From Typha latifolia (taxonomy: Eukaryota > Streptophyta > Magnoliopsida > Poales > Typhaceae): a stretch of DNA of 64,000 nucleotides. A program made the position numbers and the translations under genes. The notes under the pieces are model-generated. The model did no database searches and was not told the origin of the DNA. It saw nothing but the letters and a program-made list of their open reading frames with translations. How positions within the stretch are numbered: position 1 is the first letter of the stretch; every line of letters begins with the position of its first letter. The stretch spans positions 6,758,001 to 6,822,000 of the forward strand of contig CM034105.1 of NCBI GenBank assembly GCA_019914945.1, written 5' to 3'. Positions 33,944 through 44,077 of this stretch are shown one piece after another.

Positions 33944-34750
33944 ATGAGTTCAAATATAAGTGTGAGCAACAACAGTTTCAAACAGAAAAATAAGAATTCT
34001 GAGAATAAAGTTCGATGTTTTGAATGTTCTGGTTTTGGACACATAGCACAAGAATGCCCTAATCGCCTTAAGAAGAAGGGTAAAGCTATAAAAGTTACTT
34101 GGGATGACTCAAATGAATCTGATGATGATTTTGAAAAAGACGAAGAAAACTTTGTAGCTTTTGCTTCTTCTCTACTTAATATTAATTCTGTTATTGATAC
34201 TGATAGTACAGATGATCAAGATATGTTACCAGCTGAGGAAGATGAATCTAAAATTCAAAAGGCATATAATGACCTGTACATGGAGTCGTTTAAACTCAAG
34301 AAAAGCAATCTTTGACTACTTCAACGACTCAAGGTAATCGAACTAGAAATAATTCAATTTGAGGAGAAGTATAAATTGGAACTTGAACTTGTCAAAGACC
34401 TTTTTGAACAACTTGACAATGCGAAAAATAAAATGAAGGCTGATGAAATTGAACTAGAGTGATTGCAGAAAGAAGTGATATTTCTTAATAGGAAGAACAA
34501 ACTAGACGAGATTTTAAAAGCTCAGATTTCTAGAAAAGACAAGTATGGTATTGGATACTCTAGTAATTCAAATAATAATAAAACTGCCTTTATTTCTGTA
34601 GGCATACAAAATGAAGATAACTTGAGGTCATCGACCGCATTTTCAAAGCAATCCTGGATGAATACCTCTAAACTGAAGTTGAATCTACAAACGGGTGAAT
34701 CTTCAACGGCACCAAAGGTAAACTTTAGTCACCTCCTCGACAAAAGGTAA
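33944..34750 (+). pseudogene. Element H (SIRE-like copia) gag C-terminal part
   Basis: The sequence carries one CCHC knuckle (CFECSGFGHIAQEC, 34015-34056), then the acidic stretch DDSNESDDDFEKDEENF typical of SIRE/Maximus copia gags, and coiled-coil-like helices. A stop at about 34315 and another at about 34460 break it; the frame resumes at 34463 with a serine/asparagine-rich region. The N-terminal capsid part and 5' LTR are missing. It lies immediately upstream of pol on the same strand. Confidence 0.75.
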
Positions 34751-36411
34751 GTAGAAAAGGGTTTGTTCCGACATGCTATTATTGAGACATTCTAGGGCAT
34801 ATTCAACCTCATTGCAAATTTTTACGAAAATCTAGAAGTCCTTTCATTTATGGGATGAAAACAAAGGCCCTATAGGTCAAGAAAAGTGATTTGAAATGCT
34901 ATGTTGTGCATACAGCCTTGAAAGCTTTAAATTCTGATTTGTGATATTTAGACATTGGCTGTTCAAGACATATGTCGGGTGACAAGTCATTATTTTCTAA
35001 TCTCGAAAAACATGAAGGGGGAGTTGTGACATTCGGAGATGGTAATTCATCCAAGGTAATAGGTAAAGGAAAGATAAAGTCTCCGGGGGTTCCTATTCTT
35101 AAAAATATTCTTTATGTTAAGGGCTTGAAAGCAAATCTTCTGAGCATCAGTTAATTTTGTGATGAAGATTATGAGGTAACATTCTTAAAAAATGATTGTA
35201 CTATTCTAGATCATGATGGTAATGTTATATGTTATGAATCTAGAACATTTGATAATTATTATGTTGTTGGAACGTCACATAAACTGAAATGTAACAGTGC
35301 CTATTTCGACATTGCAAATTTTTGGCATCAATGTCTTAGACATGTGAATCACAAAGAATTATTTACTCTGTCCAAACAAGAAGTGGTAAGAGGAATACCT
35401 AAGATGAAATAAATGTCAAAAAGAGTATGCGGTTCGTGTCAAATTGGAAAACAAATTTGGATCTCACACAACAAGGTAAATGCAGCTACCACTGATCATG
35501 GAAGAAAATTTGAAAATAAATTTTTTTTTATATTTTGCGATTCTCTTGGTATTCACCATGAATTTTTAGCTTCTATAACTCCACAACAGAATGGGATTGT
35601 GGAAAGAAAGAACTGAGTTGTGCAAGAAATGGCTAGGGTTATGCTTCACGCTAAAAATGTTACTCAAAGGTTTTGGGCAGAGGCAATCAATACAGTGGTA
35701 CATGTGATAAATCGTGTTTATCTAAGACCAGGTACAAAAATGACTACTTATAAAATCTGAAAAGGTAAGAAACCTAGTGTTAAATATTTTTGAATTTTTG
35801 GTAGTAAATGTTATATCTTGCGTGATCGAGAATATTTGACTAAATTTGACATTAGAAGTATCGAAGGCATCTTCTTAGGGTATTCAAATAATAGCAGATC
35901 CTACAGAGTATTTAATCTTGACACTTCTACTGTTATGAAATCTGCTAATATTATGATAGATGAATCCACGACTAATATAACTGAAGCTACTCCTATTTTT
36001 GTTTCTGCAGATACATATGACGAAGAAATAGGAATGGAGCTTGATCTAGAAATTGAGAATCAGGACGAGGACAAAGTTGAAATGAACAAAGATGACTGCA
36101 ACGTACCGGAACCATCTGCCAGAGTGAAAACAAATCATCCACTGTCACAAGTGATCGGAGACGTGAATGAACCAATTAAGACAAGACGACAAATCCAAAG
36201 TGAGGTATCATTTACTTGTTATACATCTTCTTTTGAACCTAAAAATGTGAAGGAAGCATTGTTAGATGAATCTTGGGTTAATGCTATGCACGAGGAATTA
36301 GAGCAATTTTCTATGAATGATGTTTGGTATTTAGTTCCTAGACCTAAGAATATAACGTCATTGGAACAAAATGGATTTACAAGAATAAAAGTGATGAACA
36401 TGGCAATATAG
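34751..36411 (+). pseudogene. Element H protease and integrase with internal deletion
   Basis: After the protease region comes YLDIGCSRHMSGD, the copia motif downstream of which the pre-integrase domain lies (GGVVTFGDGN, LYVKGLKANLLSIS, HQCLRHVNHKEL, CGSCQIGKQ). The integrase then jumps from WISHNKVNAA directly to TTDHGRKFEN. The stretch holding the first catalytic Asp, about 100 residues in relatives, is missing, so the enzyme cannot work. The later part is recognisable (ITPQQNGIVERKN, the third catalytic Glu; AKNVTQRFWAEAINTV; IEGIFLGYSNNSRSYRVFN). At least five stops interrupt it. It ends with ALLDESWVNAMHEELEQF, the start of RT. Confidence 0.8.
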
Positions 36412-37760
36412 TTCGAAATAAAGCTAGACTAGTAGCATAGGGATATACTCAGGTTGAGGGTATAGATTTTAATGAGACATTTGCTCCTATTGCTAGATTA
36501 GAGTCTATTCGTATATTGCTTGCTATTGCTTATCATTTAAAATTTAAATTGTTTCAAATGGATGTTAAAAGTGCTTTCTTGAATGGTACTCTAAATGAAG
36601 ATGTTTATGTGGAACAACCAAAAGGGTTCGAAGATCAAAAATTTCCTTTTCATGTGTTTAAACTGAAAAAGGCCCTCTACGGGCTAAAATAAGCTCTAAG
36701 AGCTTAGTATGAGAAGTTGACCATTTTTTTAGTGGATGCGGGGTTCAGTCGAAGGGGAGTGGACAAGACATTGTTCATTAGACAGTCGAACAAGAGTTTA
36801 GTTGTAGTACAAATATATGTGGATGACATTGTCTTCGGGGCAACGAGTCAATCTTTAGCTAAGGAGTTTGCAGATCTCATGCATAGTCATTTTGAGATGA
36901 GCATGATGGGTGAGTTGAAGTTCTTTTTGGGACTTCAAATTACTCAGTTGGAAAGAGGGATATTTATCGCTCAAACCAAGTATGCTAAGGATCTTGTGAC
37001 TAAATTCGGTTTAGAAAATGCAAAACATGCTAGAACTCCTATGAGTACAACTACCAAACTAGGTAAGGATATTTTAGGAAAAAGTGTTGATCAGACACTG
37101 TATAGGTGCATGATTGGCAGTATTTTGTACTTAACTGCTAGTAGACCAGACATTATATTTAGTGTCGGTGTGTGTGCTAGGTTTTAATCTGAACCTAAGG
37201 AGACACATTTGTTTGCTGTGAAGCGTATCATAAAATATGTCGGTGGCACAGTTGATTTAGGTATCTGGTTTACTTATAACTCGAGAGCTATCATATCTAG
37301 ATACACGGATTCTGATTGGGCATGTTCATGTGATGATAGAAAAAGTACCTCAGGTGGATGTTTTTATATTGTAAACAATCTGATTGCTTGGCACAGTAAG
37401 AAACAAAACTCGATATCTTTATCTACTACGGAGGCCAAGTACATTGCAGCGGAAAGTTGTTGTTCTCAGTTACTATGGATGAAACAGATGGTCAAAGATT
37501 ACGGCATTGAACAAGATATTATGGTGCTTTATTGTAACAACATGAGTGCTATTAATATATCGAAAAATCATGTTCAACACTCGCGTACAAAACATATTGA
37601 TATCTAACATCATTTTATACGCGAGTTAGTTGAAGACAAAATAATAGCACTAGAACATATTGAGACGGAGAAACAGTTGGGTGATCTATTTACAAAACCT
37701 TTGGATTTACAAAGATTTGAGTATCTTCGTACTTCTTTAGGGATTTGTTCTGTGGATTGA
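36412..37760 (+). pseudogene. Element H reverse transcriptase and RNase H
   Basis: Copia-type [42 protein letters not shown] and KALYGLK, then the catalytic IYVDDIVFGATS, KFFLGLQITQLERGIFIAQT and GSILYLTASRPDI. RNase H follows: YTDSDWACSCDDRKSTSGGC, LIAWHSKKQNSISLSTTEAK, LYCNNMSAINISKN, RTKHIDI and QLGDLFTKPL. One frame shift near 36400 and stops at about 36439, 36690, 36705, 37185 and 37605 break it. The active-site motif YVDD is intact. Confidence 0.85.
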
Positions 37761-38739
37761 TTTTTTTTTGTTTGCGTATTTTTTTATTATTTCTTTTCGT
37801 TTCTTTTTAGGTTTTCTTTACTCTGAACTTTTCTTTGGTTTTAGTTTCAGATTTATCGAGAGTTTTTGTCATAAAAAAAATTGATGCACTCCTAGATTCA
37901 ATAATATACTCTTGACATATAAATATGATTTTTCTCTTGATTATGAGTTATTATAGTTAATTTTGTCATCTTGTAGTATATTGTATCATTTCTGATTGAT
38001 TCACTCTCTCGACTTCTATGATAATTAAACTGAATTTAATACACTCATAACGTGTGTATATTCTTGAGTGAGCATGACATCATGAAATATATTTTTAAAT
38101 AGCTCACTATTGACTTTGATTTGCACAGTTTGACCTCATGCTTACTCATCACAAATGTGTTCATAAAAGATCAATAAAAAGGGCTACAATGAGTTAGTGT
38201 GAAAGCCATCTTGTTTAGGGTCCAGTTTGACTCACTACATTGCTTAAAAATTAAATAAAAAACAATTTGATATATATGAATATCTTCTTGCACATTGTTT
38301 GATATGTACTACAAGAAAATGGCTACCTACTCATATGTGAAAGCCATCATTGCACCTATATGGTTTAAGTATATAAAAAAAAATTATAGGAAAAATTCCT
38401 ATTCTGTTATGGAGAATAAGTTGAAAAGTGCAAATTTGAATACTAAGTCGGTTTGACTACTGTGTTGTATCATTGTTTAAATAGGAAACTTTATTTAAGA
38501 AGAATATTTCATCTTATCTATGCTCAACTTGCATATGCATATTATTATGATCAATCAAGATTAATTTAATTTTGAGTGATGCATTAGAATTGATTATAAT
38601 ATGCTTTTGATGATTTGATTGATTTGGGTATGATATTTCATTCGATTGTCATATTCTATGTCTTGAATCTATTTTGAATTTCTAGAAGTGCATCTCCAAA
38701 AAGATTTTTAATTTTTTTTCTTATACTTTTTACTTAAAA
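37761..38739 (+). other. AT-rich spacer of element H between pol and the 3' gene
   Basis: No coding frame or repeat of note. The phrase GTGAAAGCCATC occurs twice (38200 and 38337). It separates pol from a promoter-like region. Confidence 0.4.
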
Positions 38740-38860
38740 AAAAGGGCGTTCGAACGCAGATTTTTGAGTTCGAACGCGATGACTGGCGCGTTCGAACGCG
38801 CAGACTGGTGCGTTCGAACGCACTCGAGGGTTCTTTAAATATTGCGTCCGAACACAAGGG
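38740..38860 (+). promoter_or_regulatory. Internal promoter-like region with four TTCGAACGC motifs
   Basis: Four copies of the motif GTTCGAACGC lie at about 38748, 38769, 38792 and 38813, roughly 21-23 bp apart, with a fifth, altered copy (GTCCGAACAC) at 38849. The TATA-like TTTAAATATT (38836-38845) follows, then a CT-rich leader with AAACCCTAGAAACC, as in plant 5' UTRs. The leader contains a possible 5' splice site (GCGAG|GTATGA, 39033) and leads to the ATG at 39298. This layout suggests a promoter for the 3' gene, separate from the LTR. Confidence 0.55.
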
Positions 38861-39297
38861 TTTTCATCTTCCATCTTCCAAACCCTAGAAACCATTCATT
38901 TTCTCCCTCTCAAAATTTCAAGATCTTGGTCTTTTTCATCAAATTTCTCACTATAAACCCTTTTAGAGGGTAGTTCTCCTCCGGATCTAGTGTGTTTCGG
39001 CCGAATCTCTTAGTTTTTCTTCACTTTTGCGAGGTATGATCATCCATCAATTTTCCTATTTTTTATTCAATTAAGTCTCTTGATCTTGATTGATTTCGTG
39101 CAATTTCGAATTTTGATCATGTTAAAGTTACTATCTTGATGTTTCTTGTATGATTGAACGTGATATCTTAGCGTTTTCAAGTGGAAGATGGATTTCATTT
39201 AGGGCCTTCATGGTTTCTAGAATTTTTTGGATTTCTTGCTATCTTTTTGTTTGCTTTGGGAATGTATTGAATCTTGCAACTTGTTTCTTTCTCAAGA

Positions 39298-40346
39298 ATG
39301 CCTAGAAAAGCTACAGTTTCCAAGAAACCAATGCCGCCTTCATCACCTACTTCGGCTCCCAAGTTTTCTACATCTACGGCTGCAGGGCGATATAAACATA
39401 ATTTTGGCACTCAACCTATTATCTGTGAACGGCCCATGGTCATTTCTGATTTTTCTGCCTTGGGGATCGAACAGATCTTTACTGAGTGAGGACAGTTATC
39501 CGTGTGTCGGATGAGCGTTATTGCATATGTGGAAGTTGTTAGAGAATTTTTCAGTAATGCCACAGTTTTAGAACGCTGTATACGTTCTACTATCCATGGG
39601 GTTTCGATATACTTGGACTCCGATGTTATTCATGCTAAACTCCAACTTCTTGATGGCGAGTTCCAGTATCCTTTGTCTGCTCCACTTCCTGATGTCAAAG
39701 AATATGCTAGTACTGTGTTAATCAAAGGGGAACGTTGGAAGGGAAACATGATGCCTCATGCAAAATTGACATCAGTGACTCGCATCCTTCACCTGCTTTG
39801 TCTGTACAACGTCACCCTCAAGACTCGACATTCTAGTATTAGTCCGGATCGTGCCTTCCTCCTTCATGCGATGCTGTCGGGCGTTTCTATTGATTTGGCT
39901 GCAGTGATATACGATTCTATTCTGACAGCTGCATAGAAAGAAGCACCTCGTGAAGGGTTTCCATTTGACATATTTATTACCAATTTGTGCACTCAGAGTG
40001 GGGTGCGAGTGGATGCCTCGGAACTTCCCTTACTTCGCAAAAATCGTTGGATCGGATAACTCTTAAGCGGAGTCAAGCTCATGATCAGTCGTCTCCTCTC
40101 AAGCCATCCTCTTCCGCCGCTGGACGTTCATCACACCTCGACATTTCTGATGACAGTTCTGACGATGACTCATCTCACACTGAGGGAGAGTTACCACAGT
40201 TCTCTGACCATTTTGATCAGCTTAGCAATCAGGTGCAGGACCTCCATTCGGTCGTGAATAATTTACGAGCTAAGCAAGCTCATCAGGGGATCGTACTCGA
40301 CTCTGTGTTGTCGATTCTTCATCACCAGTTCCCTCCGAATTTCTAA
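39298..40346 (+). pseudogene. Element H additional 3' gene (plant transposon-associated ORF)
   Basis: The gene starts MPRKATVSKKPMPPSSPTSA at 39298, after TTTCTCAAG, a possible splice acceptor. It continues in the same frame through a TGA at 39487 into a globular part (VVREFFSNATVLERC, GVSIYLDSDVIHAKLQLLDG, HAKLTSVTRILHLLCLYN, HSSISPDRAFLLHAMLSGVS) up to a stop at 39934. After one frame shift near 40040 come a Ser/Asp-rich linker (DDSSDDDSSHTEGEL) and a coiled-coil end (LSNQVQDLHSVVNNLR) ending at 40346. The globular part resembles the 'putative plant transposon protein' domain found beside plant retrotransposons. Its position after pol recalls the env-like gene of SIRE elements, but I see no signal peptide or membrane segment. 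Function unknown. Confidence 0.65.
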
Positions 40347-40359
40347 TCTTTGGCATTTG

Positions 40360-40378
40360 TGTCAAAAAGGGGGAGAGT
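40360..40378 (+). promoter_or_regulatory. Purine tract after the 3' gene of element H
   Basis: CAAAAAGGGGGAGAGTGTG follows the stop of the 3' gene. Such internal purine tracts are common in SIRE-like elements. A second one, AAAGGGGAAGAT (40684-40695), directly precedes the LTR and is the likely plus-strand primer. Confidence 0.6.
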
Positions 40379-40695
40379 GTGTGTAAGTTTAGACGTGTGT
40401 TTAGAGTTTAGGAGTTTACTGGTGTAGGGGAGTTGCTGGGCATATGAGGAGTTTACTGGTTTATGTTTACTGCATAATAACTTTGCTTGAGTACTTGTGA
40501 ACTTATGCTTGCTTGATAACTTGTGTTTGGATTGTTATTCATTTCTAGTTATTTTCACTTGATCTTGGATTGGTATATTTTTAATTTGCAGGGATTGATG
40601 TGCTAAAAGTACTAGACTTGTTGAATACTCATTTTGAATTCTTTGTAATATCTTGTAAACTAGATGTTTTGTCACAAATTGCTAAAGGGGAAGAT

Positions 40696-41690
40696 TGTTA
40701 GGTTTTTAATTGTTGGCAATTGTGTACAAAATATTCTAAGTGTATTTTTACATGTATATGAGCTTTATACAAGTCTAGAATATCTCTCGTTTGAAGAATT
40801 GCAATATTATTGGAGAAAAGCTGTTGAGTTCACACAGACCGAGAGCTGCGTTCACAAACGCGTTCGAATGCGGGTACTTGCGTCCACACAAACCGAGAGC
40901 TGCGTTCACAAACGCATTCGAACGCGGGTACTTGCATTCACACAAACCGAGAGCTGCGTCCACAAACACGTTCGAATGCGGGTACTGCGTTCACACAGAC
41001 CGAGAGCTGCGTTCAAAAACGCATTCGAATGCAACCTGAAGAATTCAACTTGTCGCGTTCGAACGCACTCGGGCCCGTTCGAACGCACCTGAGATCAAGT
41101 CAGGCCGTTCGAACGCACCCGGGCCGCGTTCGAATGCACCCGGGCTGGGCCGCGTTGGAACGCACCAACAAAGTTTGAAAATATTGGATTCTCGTGAGTT
41201 CGGATAAGACTTGGATTTGGCTATATCTTAGAGATCATATATAAGGATTGTGATGTCCTATCTCTAGGGGGGTTAAAGAAGTATTATTGAAGGAGACTTC
41301 TTGAGGCTACATCGGTTCTTCAACTAATAAGGTTCTACTCATCTACAAAACTTAATCTTTCGTCTTAAGGGCTATCTAGACGAAAGATCAATCTCAAGGG
41401 TTACTGAGGTTGGACTTCAATCACGAGAAGCAGTGAATCGTGGGTTCTAGCGAGCAAGACTGAGAGGAACAAAGTCATTTGGATCGACGGGTTATTTTGT
41501 GAGTTAGTCTTATAACTACTACTATTCTAGTAATTGGTTTTGATCCGAGTTGGATCCGTGGTTTTTTTCCGTTTGAGTTTTTCCATGTTAAAATCTTGGC
41601 GTTCATCTCTGCTTTCGTTCTTAATATTTTTACGGACTTTTACTTAAGCGAACGAGTGATATCATTGCCTAATATCTAGATACATACTTG
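40696..41690 (+). repeat. 3' LTR of element H
   Basis: It starts TGTTAGGTTTTTAATTG right after the purine tract. The upstream half carries a 54-bp minisatellite (40828-41032) and then five further TTCGAACGC-like motifs (41056-41160). A TATA box, ATATATAAGG, lies at 41238-41247. The right end is not certain; no 5' LTR exists to compare, and no CA terminus stands out. It is set here by the loss of LTR-like character. Confidence 0.65.
40828..41032 (+). repeat. 54-bp minisatellite, four copies, in the H LTR
   Basis: The unit starts GTTCACACAGACCGAGAGCT and ends CGTTCGAATGCGGGTACTT. Copies start at about 40828, 40882, 40936 and 40989 (periods 54, 54, 53). Each holds one palindrome of the CGTTCGAAYG type. 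The open frames across it (40664-41092 and others) come only from its periodicity being a multiple of three. Confidence 0.9.
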
Positions 41691-41751
41691 TGTCTATGGA
41701 TTTTTTCAAATGGGATAGAGAGAGAGAAGCTTATAATATTATAAGTATGCA

Positions 41752-42289
41752 ACGCATGCATAAAATATTGCATTATCATGCTTTACGCACCTACCAGCCT
41801 GTATTACTATAATGGGAGCGTACATATACATTGTGTGCTGGTACGTATGTAATGCACTATATTTTGGCAAGCAATATTAATTATTACAATGCTTTATTTA
41901 TCTACCCGTGCATATTACTATGTTACGAGCATACTTATGCATTGTGTGCTAGTACGTATGTAATGCATTATTTTTTGGCAACCAATATCAATCATTATCA
42001 TACTTTACTTATCTACCAGCTCCTATTACTATAGTGGGAGCATATCTATGTATTGTGCATTGGTACGTATATAATGCATTATATTTTGACAAGCAATATC
42101 AATCATTAGCATATTTTACCTATCTACCAATGCCCATTACTATAGTGGGAGTGTATCTATGCATTATGTGTAATACATTATATTTTGGCAAGTAATATCA
42201 ATCATTACTAAGCTTTACCTATATACTAGCACCCATTACTATGGTTGGAGCGTACCTATGCATTGTATGCCGGTACATATGTAATGTAT
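41752..42289 (+). repeat. Tandem repeat, about five 111-bp units
   Basis: Corresponding points (CTACCAGC-like, followed by CCATTACTATAGTGGGAGC) fall at 41791, 41902, 42013, 42124 and 42223, giving periods of 111, 111, 111 and 99. The last interval contains a 12-bp deletion. Every unit includes TGGTACGTATGTAATGCATT and TTTTGGCAAGCAATATCAAT. No transcript or coding feature is evident. It lies just outside the LTR of H. Confidence 0.9.
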
Positions 42290-42299
42290 TAAAAATATT

Positions 42300-42870
42300 A
42301 GTTTATTTATATTACTTTTTGTTACATTTAATACTACATATTTTCTAGTTGAAAATATTATGTTATATTTAAATATTATTATATTTAATAGTAAAAAATA
42401 TTAAAAATTTATTTTACATGGAATAGATATTTTTTTATAATCTTTGCAAAATGAGATTATTAATAATATTAAAATATTTATACTTTTGTATATTTTATTT
42501 TAGCTTAAAACATGAGATTATTAATAATATAATATTAATTTTTCTCAAATTTTCTTTTTTATTTTTTAAAAAAGAATTAATTAGCTTATTACATAGTTTA
42601 AATAGTAAATATATTATTTTATCTATGAATTAATATTTTATTTTTATGAAATATTAAATTGTGACATTTATGCTGTTTAAATTAAATTTTATTTATTTAG
42701 TATAAAATAAAAAAATATGATAAGAGAGGAGAGAGAGAAGGGAGGAGTGAGAAGTTACGATAGGATGTTGATAAGATGTTTAAGAAAGAGAAAAGAGGAG
42801 TAATGAGTTATAATAAGATGTTTGAAAAAGATAAATGATAAATGATAAATTATAATAAAAATTTTTAAAG
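42300..42870. other. Very AT-rich intergenic DNA, nothing recognised
   Basis: Runs of A/T with short repeated ATTAATAATAT phrases and a purine-rich patch at 42721-42790. No gene. Confidence 0.4.
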
Positions 42871-42879
42871 AGGTTGTAG

Positions 42880-43055
42880 TCAAATCAAGGGTAAATTGAT
42901 AATTGAGTTAGTGTGTGGTATAAGATGTAATTTTGATAAATAGTGTTTATATTCTGGAATATGGCTATTGTGATGTGTAGCTATTATTCCAGAATAAGAT
43001 GTTGTATTCTAGAATAAGAATTTTTGTTATTCCTGAAGTGAACGGCTTAAAAAAG
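42880..43055 (-). repeat. MITE-like dispersed repeat, copy 2
   Basis: The reverse complement of this stretch lines up with 4276-4475. Its plus-strand GTTAGTGTGTGGTATAAGAT, TTTTGATAAATAGTGTTTAT and GTTATTCCT are counterparts of blocks there. The arrangement of ATTCCAGAATAAG and TTCTAGAATAAGAA gives internal inverted repeats. Confidence 0.55.
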
Positions 43056-43164
43056 TACCTAAGGCCATCGTATTTCTTCTCCTTACATACGATATCCTCG
43101 TCTCGCTGTTGGCTAAACAATGAAAATTTGAGAGGTAGTATCTAATTGATATGAAAAGTGGCGA

Positions 43165-43243
43165 TCATGCACCCAAGCTTGGAAGCCCAAGTTTCATTCT
43201 AGATAAAACATGATTTGAAATATTAATCTTTAGGCTGGATATT
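43165..43243 (-). pseudogene. LINE reverse transcriptase fragment, half 2
   Basis: On the minus strand, directly beyond element E, the frame reads SLKINISNHVLSRMKLG. The SLKIN part is the usual LINE RT block (SGLKIN) that follows the YADD-FEAI segment seen at 53959-54080. The two halves are separated by element E and its ATATT duplication. Confidence 0.5.
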
Positions 43244-44060
43244 TGATACAGGTCGGTTCATATTGGTTCCACTCGTGACATTGGGTTAATTGAGATGAGA
43301 CTATTTATTTAGTTGATTTTTATTTGAAGAAATAAAAGAATTTTTGCCAGGGGCGTTCGAACGCAAAGACCACATTCGAACGGGCCATGCGAATGCCTGC
43401 ACGTGTTCACAAAAACATAGAACACAATTTGCGCATTTGAACGAGCTTGGGCCATTCGAATGCAATCGTTCAAACGCCTGCACACGTTCACTACGACAAA
43501 GAACTGTAATTCCGCGTTCGAACGTGATCGGGCGCGTTCGAACGCACCGTGGCAAAAATTGTTGGTTTGTTAGGATTTTTAACTTAGTTGATGTGACCAT
43601 TTATAAATATGTGGAGGAAACCCTAATTAGAGTTTATCTGATAATTGAAAACGACATTGTCCTTTTATCTCCTTCTCTTCTAGCTCTAGCCATTGGTGCC
43701 CTCTCCCACCTCCTTTCTTCCACTACTCAAGTCTTTGGTCGGCTTCCTTTGACTCCTAATCCCCCTCTTCTACAACTTCTTCCCCTTCACACCAAGGAAT
43801 TAACCTAGCACATATCTAGTCATTTAAGGGCTATCAAGCTAGGGTTTATCTAACCTGTGGTCACTATTCGGCTGATATCTTAAGATCTACCCATCCAAAC
43901 TCTGTGATCTTGGATTCGTTGGAAAGATTTTTTTCAATGGAGACAACATATCCAAAATTTAGGAAGATCTATCGGTTTAATTATCCATAGCTTCCTTTAA
44001 AAATCGCATCCTTAATCTAGTTCAGAACCGTTACAGATCGGATCAAGCCGGTTTGTAACA
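43244..44060 (+). repeat. 5' LTR of element E
   Basis: It starts TGATACAGGTCGG and ends GGTTTGTAACA, and matches 53155-53953. Six or so TTCGAACGC-like motifs lie at 43353-43550, upstream of a TATA box (TTATAAATAT, 43601-43610). The usual tRNA-Met primer-binding site is not visible after the end (ACGTTCCTTGG follows), so it has been lost. Confidence 0.85.
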
Positions 44061-44077
44061 ACGTTCCTTGGACCATC

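Noticed and set aside
40828..41032. Regularly spaced repeats resembling a CRISPR array
   Set aside because: The units are contiguous (54-bp period with no unique spacers) and lie in a plant LTR. It is a minisatellite.
40664..41092. 142-codon frame with repeated TQTESCVHKR phrase
   Set aside because: Produced by the 54-bp minisatellite, whose length is a multiple of three. No start context or domain.
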